The notes: generated from the letters alone by a model not told the origin. A stretch of 11,583 bases of DNA from Clostridia bacterium (GCA_017416885.1 JAFQAM010000041.1:1-11583); one strand, 5' to 3'. Shown: positions 1 through 6,530, counted from the stretch's first letter. Made by a program: numbers and translations.

Positions 1-211
1 GTCTGCTCTTTTTCTGTTAGTGAAGTTTTCGCTACTGCGAAAGTGAAGTTGTGCTACGCATAATGATGTTGTTCGCAGTGAAGTTAAGCTTGCCCACTTT
101 GCCAATGACAAAACTTCACTATCCGCAGGATAACTTCACTTACGAAGTAAACTTCACTTGCCCATAAGGGCAAACTTAGTTAGCGTGATACTCCGTTAAG
201 AGTATCACGCT
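1..211. repeat. Palindromic repeat cluster, copy 1 (9-bp motif with interposed micro-hairpins)
   Basis: The motif AGTGAAGTT occurs at 19-27, 42-50 and 77-85, with a degenerate AATGATGTT at 62-70. Its reverse complement AACTTCACT occurs at 112-120, 132-140 and 150-158, with a degenerate AACTTAGTT at 173-181. Four left and four right copies therefore form one large dyad. Between motifs sit small perfect hairpins of unrelated sequence: TTCGC/GCGAA (28-41), ATCC/GGAT (121-131), TAC/GTA (141-149) and TGCCC/GGGCA (159-172). The cluster closes with a 12-bp hairpin at 182-211. Positions 1-104 match 5258-5361 with only four substitutions by eye. The element probably starts before the window, because position 1 matches the inside of a larger hairpin in copy 2. 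No coding sequence is seen in 1-252. Confidence 0.85.
182..211. other. 12-bp perfect hairpin at the end of repeat copy 1
   Basis: AGCGTGATACTC (182-193) pairs perfectly with GAGTATCACGCT (200-211) around a 6-nt loop. It lies about 40 bp downstream of the stop codon of the minus-strand regulator gene. No T-tract follows on the minus strand, so a classical intrinsic terminator is not supported, although the stem could still protect a 3' end or stall polymerase. The equivalent place in copy 2 carries a hairpin with a different upper stem. Confidence 0.6.
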
Positions 212-252
212 GAAATCTGCACGGTTTTTTGGATATATTTAAAGAAGCGATA

Positions 253-1044
253 TTACACCGATACTATTACAAGCTCAACCTTTTCTTTATCGCAGTGCTT
301 TTTTATTTCATCCGAAATTTGATTTTTATCATCTGTTATAATCGTGTCAAAATCTGATATTTTTGCAAAGCGGCATATGGAATTTTTGCATATCTTGTTG
401 CTTTCGGCAATTAAAACAGAGGCACTTGAGCGTTCAATCAACTGCTTTGAATAAGAGCATTCGTCAAGACTGTACGAGGATACTGCATCAAATGATATCG
501 CGGTGCAGGAAACAAAGGAAATATCAAAATAATAATCCTTTAATGTGTCGGTGGCAAACGCACCCTTTGAAAAGCGGTTTTGAATATCCAGCTCTCCGCC
601 AATAAAAATGATGCGACCGGTAATTTCTTCCCTGTTAAATTTATTCAGCAATATGCTTGCAATTGATATGGAGTTTGTGACGAATGTAACGTTTTTCACT
701 CCGCTTACGGAATTTGCAATTGACTGTATGGATACTCCCGCATCAAAGGCAACAACGCTTCCGTCCTGTATCATAGATGATGCACGCATTCCGATTGTTA
801 ATTTTTGTTGTTGATTTGACTTGATTCTCAACAAATAATCCTCATCCTTGCGACAAGAGGGCTTGCTTAAAATAGCACCGCCACGCACCTTTTTTACTAA
901 ATTGTCCTTGCAAAGCTTGTTTATATCACGCCTTATAGTTTCAATGGATACTTCAAATTTTTTAGCAATATCCGATATGGAGGCAAATCCGTGCTCTTTG
1001 GCAACAGACAGTATGTAATCTTGTCTTTCTTCAAGTCCTATCAT
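253..1044 (-). CDS. DeoR-family transcriptional regulator (first of two)
   Basis: This 263-residue protein has the standard DeoR layout and length. An N-terminal winged helix-turn-helix (about residues 6-58) holds the recognition segment TIRRD (36-40) and the GGA wing (55-57). A DeoRC phosphosugar-sensing domain follows (about 75-235) with FDAG (100-103), TNS (123-125), GG (149-150) and the IAESNK segment (212-217). The residues after FDAG are VS, where many relatives have a Thr-rich phosphate-binding stretch, so the effector pocket may be altered. Known for the family: mostly repressors of sugar catabolism released by a sugar phosphate. The ATG at 1044 lacks a strong SD, but a good promoter ends about 16 nt upstream and the N-terminus aligns with the family. 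It is divergent from the secreted phosphodiesterase at 1380, its most likely target (inference). Confidence 0.9.
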   Translation of the reverse strand: MIGLEERQDYILSVAKEHGFASISDIAKKFEVSIETIRRDINKLCKDNLVKKVRGGAILSKPSCRKDEDYLLRIKSNQQQKLTIGMRASSMIQDGSVVAFDAGVSIQSIANSVSGVKNVTFVTNSISIASILLNKFNREEITGRIIFIGGELDIQNRFSKGAFATDTLKDYYFDISFVSCTAISFDAVSSYSLDECSYSKQLIERSSASVLIAESNKICKNSICRFAKISDFDTIITDDKNQISDEIKKHCDKEKVELVIVSV

Positions 1045-1067
1045 ATTTCAATACCCGTTTTTATTTA

Positions 1068-1096
1068 ATTATACTATGACAATATATTTTTTTCAA
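1068..1096 (-). promoter_or_regulatory. Sigma-A promoter of the first DeoR gene
   Basis: Read on the minus strand, TTGAAA (1091-1096) is separated by exactly 17 bp from a perfect TATAAT (1068-1073). Transcription would start near 1061, leaving a short leader of about 16 nt before the ATG at 1044. Confidence 0.7.
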
Positions 1097-1112
1097 TAGA
1101 ATAATGAATAAA

Positions 1113-1160
1113 ATGTTGAATTTTATGTTGAGTTTTTTGAAAAGTCAACAAAACACAACA
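1113..1160. promoter_or_regulatory. Candidate operator cluster (TGTTGA direct and inverted copies)
   Basis: ATGTTGA occurs twice, at 1113-1119 and 1125-1131, 12 bp apart, close to one helical turn. The second copy forms an inverted repeat TGTTGA-N13-TCAACA (1126-1150), followed by a further CAACA at 1156-1160. The cluster lies between the two divergent promoters, upstream of the -35 of each. TGTT/AACA-type sites are common for DeoR-family proteins, so this is a plausible binding region for the adjacent regulator (inference). Confidence 0.4.
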
Positions 1161-1196
1161 AATATTCGTTAAAACATAGAAAAAACAAATAAATAC

Positions 1197-1225
1197 TTGA
1201 AAACTTGTTTACAATAATTTACAAT
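1197..1225 (+). promoter_or_regulatory. Predicted sigma-A promoter of the secreted phosphodiesterase gene
   Basis: TTGAAA (1197-1202) and TACAAT (1220-1225) are separated by exactly 17 bp. The predicted start near 1232 leaves a leader of roughly 148 nt, long for this kind of gene and containing dyad symmetry. Confidence 0.55.
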
Positions 1226-1230
1226 AAGGT

Positions 1231-1250
1231 TGTATATGTATGCATATACA
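1231..1250. promoter_or_regulatory. Inverted repeat over the predicted transcription start
   Basis: TGTATATG (1231-1238) and CATATACA (1243-1250) are perfect inverted 8-mers separated by 4 bp. They begin 5 bp after the predicted -10 box and so cover the expected start site, a position suited to a repressor. The binder is unknown. Confidence 0.4.
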
Positions 1251-1257
1251 CTTAAAA

Positions 1258-1322
1258 AATCAGCTATCAATGTTGAATTTGCAACATCACGATTGATTTG
1301 CGAAAATAAAACAAAGCTGATT
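1258..1322 (+). promoter_or_regulatory. Structured 5' leader of the phosphodiesterase gene
   Basis: Three nested pairings are visible. The outer one is AATCAGCT (1258-1265) with AGCTGATT (1315-1322), the middle one ATCAAT (1266-1271) with ATTGAT (1292-1297), and the inner one GTTG (1272-1275) with CAAC (1282-1285). The inner part also reads as the dyad ATGTTG-N6-CAACAT (1270-1287), sharing TGTTG with the upstream operator candidates, so it may act as DNA operator, RNA structure or both. No known riboswitch class was recognised. The rest of the 335-bp intergenic region holds only the promoters, the dyads and the SD at 1369-1374. Confidence 0.4.
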
Positions 1323-1379
1323 AGATTGCTTTATGGCATACGCCAAATAGCATTGTAAAATATTTTTTGGGAGGAAATT

Positions 1380-4300
1380 ATGAAAAAAACACTTTTAATT
1401 CTTGCGTTTGTGCTATCATTGATTTTTGTTTTTTCTATTGTATCCTTGGCTCAAGAAACAGAAAATACATACTATGTAGTGCAAAGCGAGGAATCCGAGC
1501 TTGCCGCTTCGTTAATAGCTGAGGGAAAAAGCATTGTCGGAATTGACAAGCTTTACTCTTCGCCCTCAAATGCTATGGCTGAGAATTCCACATATTTTAT
1601 CAGTCAATTTGACGGTAAGACACTAAATCTTATTCTTGCCGAGGATGTAAGTTACCGCGCAGGAAATGATTCAGGACCAAGGGCAACGGGTATTCGTCTT
1701 GATAAGGCAGTTACATTAAATGTATACTTTAACGGTCACAGCTGGTGGATTCCCGATGATAATAACTATTCCGGCTTTTTCGTTAACAATCAAAACGCAC
1801 ACCTTTCTTTAATAGGAAACAGAACTTTAGAAGAGGTTAGCGCACCATTTGACCTAAACAGCGTAAGTGCAACTGTCAAATCGTCAAAGGTTGACTATTA
1901 CGCAGGATATGTTGGACTTTATATTGAAACAGGTGACGTAACCGTTAAAAATGCAGTTATTATCGGTCATGATGAGCTTATTTATCAAAGAAAGGATTAT
2001 GCTTCAGGTACAACCGTTCTTACTCTTGATACTTGTATGGTTAGAATTAAAAATTCAAAATATGACCCGATTTCTCTTAAATGCGAGGGTACAAGCAATG
2101 ATGCAACCGCCAGTGCAACAATAAGATTTAACCATCTTTACACCGATGACATTCAAATCAATAACATTATGGAAGGCAGTTACATTAATAACAGCGTAAT
2201 AAAAACGTTTTATACAGATAGCTGGCACGCAAATGACAGAATAGGTAAGGACTATATTTATATTAACAATACCACGATAAATGAATATACGACCTATGGC
2301 GACTGCCAACATCCGATTGCTAAAAATTCTACCTTCGGTAAAATTAATTTAACGGGAGACACATCAGGCGGTGCTTACGCAACGCTTATAGACAGCACTT
2401 ATACGGAATTATATCTTGTAAGAAGATATACAGAACCGAAAAGAAACGGTATTCTATATATAGTTACAGAAGCAGATTGCGAAAATGCAGCTACAAGAAT
2501 AGTTTATACCTATGACGATGAAACAAAAGCAAATGTATCAAGCATAGATGAGGAATATCCGAAAAACAACCCTGCGTTGGGACACAGTACAAAAAATAAT
2601 CCTTTGGCCATTTCATATACGAACTTCCTTGAAAAGGGCAACGGTATATATATTTGTGATGCTTGCTCAAAGGAATTTGTTGGTAAGTTAAATCCTTTAT
2701 TTGTTTTCATTGGTTATTCAGTATATGAGGGCGAAGATGCTTCAATTGCCATCGGTTACAAAGTGGATAACGAGGCAATTGAACTATACAAGACTGTAAC
2801 AGGAAAATCATTTAATTACGGCGTATATGCAGTAGCAAAGGATAAAATAGGCGACAAGGATATCTTTGGTGCAGACGGAAAAGTATCAGAGGGAGTTATC
2901 AACGCTGATTTAACAGAATTTAATTTCAGAACAATTGAACTTAAAATTAAGGGCATTTCAGATGAATACAAAAACTCAAAATTTGCTATGGGTGCATATG
3001 TTGTGGAAAATGATGGACAATCAACCTTGTATTCATATTTACAACACGGCAAAATAAACGAAAATGAAAAATACACCTTTGATTCATATAATGAGATTTT
3101 AGAAATTATGCCACCCGAAATAATACCGTTTGATGACATTGAGATTGAGGTGGGAGACAAAATATCTCTTTCAAAAACCGCTTTTGTAAACGGCGTGGAA
3201 AAAACTTTAACATATACATTTGAAGATTCAAGTATTTCAATCGAAGACTATGTTCTTACAGGTCTTTCACACGCAAATAATGTAAAGGTAACAGTAAGCG
3301 GTAAAGGCGTTCAAGGTGAATTTAATGTAACAGTAAGAGATTACTCTAAATACAAATATGTTGTAGTAATCGGTGTTGATGGAGCAGGTGCATACTTTGC
3401 AAATGCTAATACACCAAACCTTGACAAAATTTTTGCAAACGGAGCATTAACTTATAATTGTTTAACTTCTAATCCTACAATAAGTGCTCAATGTTGGGGC
3501 TCACTCCTTCACGGTGTAACACCTAATCTTCACGGTCTTACAAACGATAGTGCAGCAGCAGGCGCTTATCCAAACGATTCAAGTTATCCAAGCTTCTTCC
3601 GTGTAATTCGTGAAAATAACGAAAATGCAGTTCTTGCATCATTTGCAGGTTGGAATCCAATTAATGTTGGTATAGTAGAGGACGGTATTGGCGTTTACAA
3701 AAAAGGCGGTATGTCCGACTCGGCTTTAACTGCGGAAATTCTTGCATATCTTGCTCAAAATAATCCTGATGCTATGTTTATTCAATTTGACGAAGCAGAT
3801 GCAGCAGGCCACTCATCAGGCTACGGCACAGCAACTCAACTTGCTAAAATAGCTGAGATTGATGCTTATATCGGTCAAATTTATGCTTCGTACGAGCAAA
3901 AGGGAATCCTTAACGAAACATTATTTATCGTTACTGCCGACCACGGTGGAAACGGAACAAGCCACGGTGGATTAACAGATACTGAAAAATATGTTATGTT
4001 TGCAGCAACAGGAAAAACTGTTGTTAATGGTACAATTGGCGATATTGAAATTCGTGATACTGCTGCTATCGTTCTTCACGCATTAGGCTATGAACAACCG
4101 GAAAAATGGTCAGCAAGAGTTCCTTCTAATTTATTTAACGGTATTGAAGCACCGCTACACCGTCCGGGAACTATGCCCGGTCGTTACCACGAAACAGAAG
4201 CAACTCCTGAAAAAGGTAGTGAGGGCTATGTAACCAATTTTGTGGATAACACATTAAATACATATTTGACCTTTGACGGTAATGTAGCGGATAATTGCGG

Positions 4301-4889
4301 TGGAAATACAACTCCAAATAAGACAATTACATATAAGGATGGATATTACGGACAGGGTGCGGCGCTTAATGGAGGCTATGTAACTCTTGAAGATTTTGAC
4401 ATATCAATGGAAAAATTTACTATGTCCTTCTGGATGAAAGCAAGCTCTATTTCATCAGACCCGTGTATTATTTCCAACAAAAATTGGCAATCGGGACAAA
4501 ATACAGGCTTTGCCTTGACCTTTGTAAATAATGGAGGACCTTGTATAAGACTGAATTATGTTGAGGGCAGCAATAAGCGAGTAGATCTCGATTATGCTCT
4601 TCCAAGCGATTATACAAGCGGTTGGGTACATATAATAGCTATATTTGACCGCGAAAATAATAAGATTGGTTTAAGCATTGATTTTGCGGATATCAAAACA
4701 AGTAACATTCCTGCAAGTCAGCAAGGCGTATCACTTGATGCAGGCTTGAACACCAACATCGGTCAGGACGGCAGAGGCACATATAATCACGCGCTACCTG
4801 CAACCATTGATGAATTTATGATTTTCGAGGGCGCATTTACGCAAGAGGATGTAAATGCACTTATGGAATATTACGGAATGAAAAATTAG
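1380..4889 (+). CDS. Secreted multidomain type I phosphodiesterase / alkaline-phosphatase-superfamily protein with LamG-like C-terminus
   Basis: This 1169-residue protein starts 5 nt after SD GGGAGG (1369-1374). A signal peptide covers residues 1 to about 24 (charged MKK, hydrophobic core, SLA then Q). Residues ~30-345 are rich in short beta strands and Asn, resembling a right-handed beta-helix. Residues ~402-573 are a module shared with the protein at 7451 (H402, C426, C429, then GYSVYEGED onward). An Ig-like stretch (~578-655) precedes the catalytic domain (~658-925). That domain shows the superfamily's metal-site pattern: D667 in IGVDG, probable nucleophile S702 in NPTISAQCW, D807 and H811 in DAAGH, D854-H855 in TADHGG, and H862. 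Residues ~960-1166 look like a LamG/concanavalin fold (LTFDGN, FTMSFWMKA, WVHIIAIFD). No LPxTG, S-layer or dockerin motif is seen. Likely role: extracellular hydrolysis of a phosphodiester or phosphomonoester on a glycan or envelope polymer; the substrate is unknown. Confidence 0.85.
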   Translation: MKKTLLILAFVLSLIFVFSIVSLAQETENTYYVVQSEESELAASLIAEGKSIVGIDKLYSSPSNAMAENSTYFISQFDGKTLNLILAEDVSYRAGNDSGPRATGIRLDKAVTLNVYFNGHSWWIPDDNNYSGFFVNNQNAHLSLIGNRTLEEVSAPFDLNSVSATVKSSKVDYYAGYVGLYIETGDVTVKNAVIIGHDELIYQRKDYASGTTVLTLDTCMVRIKNSKYDPISLKCEGTSNDATASATIRFNHLYTDDIQINNIMEGSYINNSVIKTFYTDSWHANDRIGKDYIYINNTTINEYTTYGDCQHPIAKNSTFGKINLTGDTSGGAYATLIDSTYTELYLVRRYTEPKRNGILYIVTEADCENAATRIVYTYDDETKANVSSIDEEYPKNNPALGHSTKNNPLAISYTNFLEKGNGIYICDACSKEFVGKLNPLFVFIGYSVYEGEDASIAIGYKVDNEAIELYKTVTGKSFNYGVYAVAKDKIGDKDIFGADGKVSEGVINADLTEFNFRTIELKIKGISDEYKNSKFAMGAYVVENDGQSTLYSYLQHGKINENEKYTFDSYNEILEIMPPEIIPFDDIEIEVGDKISLSKTAFVNGVEKTLTYTFEDSSISIEDYVLTGLSHANNVKVTVSGKGVQGEFNVTVRDYSKYKYVVVIGVDGAGAYFANANTPNLDKIFANGALTYNCLTSNPTISAQCWGSLLHGVTPNLHGLTNDSAAAGAYPNDSSYPSFFRVIRENNENAVLASFAGWNPINVGIVEDGIGVYKKGGMSDSALTAEILAYLAQNNPDAMFIQFDEADAAGHSSGYGTATQLAKIAEIDAYIGQIYASYEQKGILNETLFIVTADHGGNGTSHGGLTDTEKYVMFAATGKTVVNGTIGDIEIRDTAAIVLHALGYEQPEKWSARVPSNLFNGIEAPLHRPGTMPGRYHETEATPEKGSEGYVTNFVDNTLNTYLTFDGNVADNCGGNTTPNKTITYKDGYYGQGAALNGGYVTLEDFDISMEKFTMSFWMKASSISSDPCIISNKNWQSGQNTGFALTFVNNGGPCIRLNYVEGSNKRVDLDYALPSDYTSGWVHIIAIFDRENNKIGLSIDFADIKTSNIPASQQGVSLDAGLNTNIGQDGRGTYNHALPATIDEFMIFEGAFTQEDVNALMEYYGMKN

Positions 4890-4903
4890 TATGAGGTGAT
4901 ATA

Positions 4904-5053
4904 ATGAAATACTTAACACCAAAATATGAAAGCGTTATCATTGAAGCAAAAGACGTTATAACTTCCTCAACTGCAAGCAATAAATATGAAATTGAGCAAG
5001 AGGATAACGGCAAAGGCAACGTTATAATGGACGCAATAAATATTTTTAGATAA
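4904..5053 (+). CDS. Small 49-residue peptide of unknown function
   Basis: The ORF starts 14 nt after the phosphodiesterase stop codon, with SD GAGG at 4893-4896, 7 nt from the ATG, so it is very likely translated as the last gene of that transcript. It begins MKYLTPKYESVIIEAKDVIT, continues with a Ser/Thr-rich SSTAS, an acidic EIEQEDNGKG segment, and ends MDAINIFR. There is no signal peptide or transmembrane segment and no Cys. From memory, short peptides beginning MKY..P..E.I..E..DVIT recur in gut Clostridia next to unrelated genes; no function is known to me. A RiPP precursor is possible from the leader-like start, but no maturase lies nearby. The pairing with a secreted enzyme could also suggest a chaperone, immunity-like or regulatory role, all speculative. 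Confidence 0.75.
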   Translation: MKYLTPKYESVIIEAKDVITSSTASNKYEIEQEDNGKGNVIMDAINIFR

Positions 5054-5066
5054 AACACAAACTCGT

Positions 5067-5274
5067 GCTAAGAAGGGTGATGTCCTTAGCGGAGAATTTG
5101 TAAAACACCGCTAAATGCGAGCATCGCATTTGACTGGTCAAATACTCTATGGGCTAAGCCCAAACCCTTATTATGAGCAGAGCGAATAACAAGGTTCTGC
5201 GTAGCAGGTTCTTATACAAACAGAAAGAGCAAACACGCAAGGGGGAAAACCTTATGTGTCTGCTCTTTTTCTGT
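5067..5274. other. Non-coding segment of consecutive hairpins (possible structured RNA or repeat-element body)
   Basis: No coding sequence is seen between 5054 and 5476. This part holds a run of inverted repeats: GCTAAG/CTTAGC (5067-5090), AAATGCGA/TCGCATTT (5113-5131, perfect 8-bp stem, 3-nt loop), TTTGAC/GTCAAA (5129-5142, competing with the previous stem), and a long imperfect hairpin at 5220-5274 whose arms are roughly 23 nt each around a loop near GGGAAAA. The right arm of that long hairpin is the exact sequence with which the window opens at position 1, so the segment and the palindromic cluster after it appear to be one element. It is probably transcribed as the 3' tail of the phosphodiesterase/peptide mRNA, because the first good terminator lies at 5443. 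Confidence 0.5.
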
Positions 5275-5409
5275 TAGTGAAGTTTTCGCTACCGCGAAAG
5301 TGAAGCTGTGCTACGCATAATGATGTTGCTCGCAGTGAAGTTAAGCTTGCCCGCTTTGCCAAAGGCAAATTTAGTTTTAGCGTGTTCTAAGTTAAGGATA
5401 ACACGCTAA
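5258..5409. repeat. Palindromic repeat cluster, copy 2 (shorter form, direct orientation)
   Basis: Positions 5258-5361 match 1-104 with four substitutions. The copy keeps the left-side AGTGAAGTT motifs and the TTCGC/GCGAA micro-hairpin but lacks about 70 bp corresponding to 105-172, the block of AACTTCACT motifs. TTTGCC/GGCAAA (5356-5370) forms a small hairpin here. A closing hairpin TTAGCGTGTT (5377-5386) with AACACGCTAA (5400-5409) takes the place of the one at 182-211. Confidence 0.85.
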
Positions 5410-5442
5410 TCCATAGACTTTTATTAAATCAAAGCGATTATT

Positions 5443-5470
5443 AAAAAACTGAGCATCAGCTCAGTTTTTT
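5443..5470. terminator. Bidirectional intrinsic terminator
   Basis: AAAAAACTGAGC (5443-5454) pairs perfectly with GCTCAGTTTTTT (5459-5470) around the 4-nt loop ATCA. A GC-containing stem with a T-tract in both directions lies 6 bp beyond the fucosidase stop codon on the minus strand, and it also ends plus-strand transcripts from the phosphodiesterase/peptide genes. Confidence 0.9.
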
Positions 5471-5476
5471 ATAGGT

Positions 5477-6502
5477 TTATTTTTCATTGCTTTCAAGCGC
5501 GACAACTCCCTTTAGGATTTCCTGCGCTTCAAGCGGAAATCTGCCTAAATGGTCGGGACCGATATTGATAAGATAATTAATATCAAGACTATTCAGCTTT
5601 TTCTTGTTTTGGTAAATTTGCTCACTGCTTTTCCAATTGCGGTCCCAGGAGTTATAGCCCCAGGAATCGTTTAATGTGCAAGCCGACTCATAAAAGCCGT
5701 ATGGAGAGGGCTTGAAGCCTTCAATTGAGTTGAAATCAATTGCTCCCTCGGCAGCTTTTTTATCGTCGGGAATTTCGTTATCGCCTAAGGAAACATAATC
5801 ATATTTGCCGTTGCCTAAGCGTGAATTTACAAGGCAATTTGGCTGATATTTTTTAACAAGGTCATATATTTCCTGACTTTGCTCAGGCGTTAATGTCATA
5901 GGCATATCAAACCAGGCAAGAGCAATTTCGCCGTACTGTGTCATAATTTCCTTGATTTGAGGAATGATTTTATTTCTAAATGTGATATTAAAATCCTTTT
6001 TATCCTTACAAGGAAAATCCCAGGAGTTATCCCAGCTGACACCCGCGCAGCCAACAGGCTCGGTTTTATAGCCGCCGCCGTTTTCCTCGTGCCAATCAAG
6101 GTCCTGCGAATAGTAAATGCCGAACTTCAAGCCGTATTTTTTACAAGCTTCGCTTAGCTCCCCAATAATATCTCTTTTGAACGGTGAAAAATCAACGCAG
6201 TTATACGCGTCAGCCTCGGATTTAAAAAGCGCAAAGCCGTCGTGATGCTTTGTTGTTATAACGATATATTTCATTCCGCAATCGTACGCAAATTTTGCAT
6301 ACTCGTCAGCATCAAAATATATAGGATTGAATGCTTTTGCGATTCTCTCCATTTCGCTGTTTGGTATTGCAAGCGCAGATTGAATCCATTCAGCATAATT
6401 ATGGGATTTTTGACCCTTATAAACTCCCCCTAAAACAGAATACAAGCCAAAATGGAGCATAAGACCGTATTTTGCTTCCTTAAACCATTTAATTCCGTCC
6501 AT
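5477..6502 (-). CDS. Alpha-L-fucosidase, GH29, cytoplasmic short form
   Basis: The 341-residue protein matches the GH29 (Alpha_L_fucos) catalytic barrel, which hydrolyses alpha-L-fucosyl linkages with retention. Visible landmarks are HFG (17-19), KHHDGF (85-90), WFD with probable nucleophile D199, NSRLG (226-230), SWGY (280-283) and the closing NYLINIGP segment. There is no signal peptide, so it should act on imported oligosaccharides. GH29 enzymes usually run to 430 residues or more with a C-terminal beta-sandwich; this one stops just after the barrel, with a terminator immediately behind, so it is naturally short or an old truncation. The start chosen is the ATG at 6502, which has SD GAGG 7 nt upstream; an ATG at 6517 (346 residues) lacks an SD and overlaps that site. 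It has its own promoter and follows the second DeoR gene. Confidence 0.9.
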   Translation of the reverse strand: MDGIKWFKEAKYGLMLHFGLYSVLGGVYKGQKSHNYAEWIQSALAIPNSEMERIAKAFNPIYFDADEYAKFAYDCGMKYIVITTKHHDGFALFKSEADAYNCVDFSPFKRDIIGELSEACKKYGLKFGIYYSQDLDWHEENGGGYKTEPVGCAGVSWDNSWDFPCKDKKDFNITFRNKIIPQIKEIMTQYGEIALAWFDMPMTLTPEQSQEIYDLVKKYQPNCLVNSRLGNGKYDYVSLGDNEIPDDKKAAEGAIDFNSIEGFKPSPYGFYESACTLNDSWGYNSWDRNWKSSEQIYQNKKKLNSLDINYLINIGPDHLGRFPLEAQEILKGVVALESNEK

Positions 6503-6509
6503 AATAATA

Positions 6510-6513
6510 CCTC
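6510..6513 (-). promoter_or_regulatory. Shine-Dalgarno site deciding the fucosidase start
   Basis: GAGG on the minus strand lies 7 nt upstream of the ATG at 6502. It falls inside the longer reading frame that begins at 6517, so it argues for the shorter start. Confidence 0.65.
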
Positions 6514-6530
6514 GCATAATATTTTTAATA

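Noticed and set aside
1..181. CRISPR array
   Set aside because: The motifs are only 9 bp, occur in both orientations, and the spacers are 6-26 nt and largely self-complementary. No cas genes are in view.
4861..5058. Minus-strand ORF over the small peptide gene
   Set aside because: The plus-strand peptide has a well-placed SD and an operon context. The antisense frame has neither and runs through the end of the phosphodiesterase gene.
5058..5274. Transfer origin or known riboswitch
   Set aside because: Inverted repeats are abundant, but no relaxase gene, recognisable nick motif or known aptamer consensus is visible. The segment lies downstream, not upstream, of a gene on the same strand.
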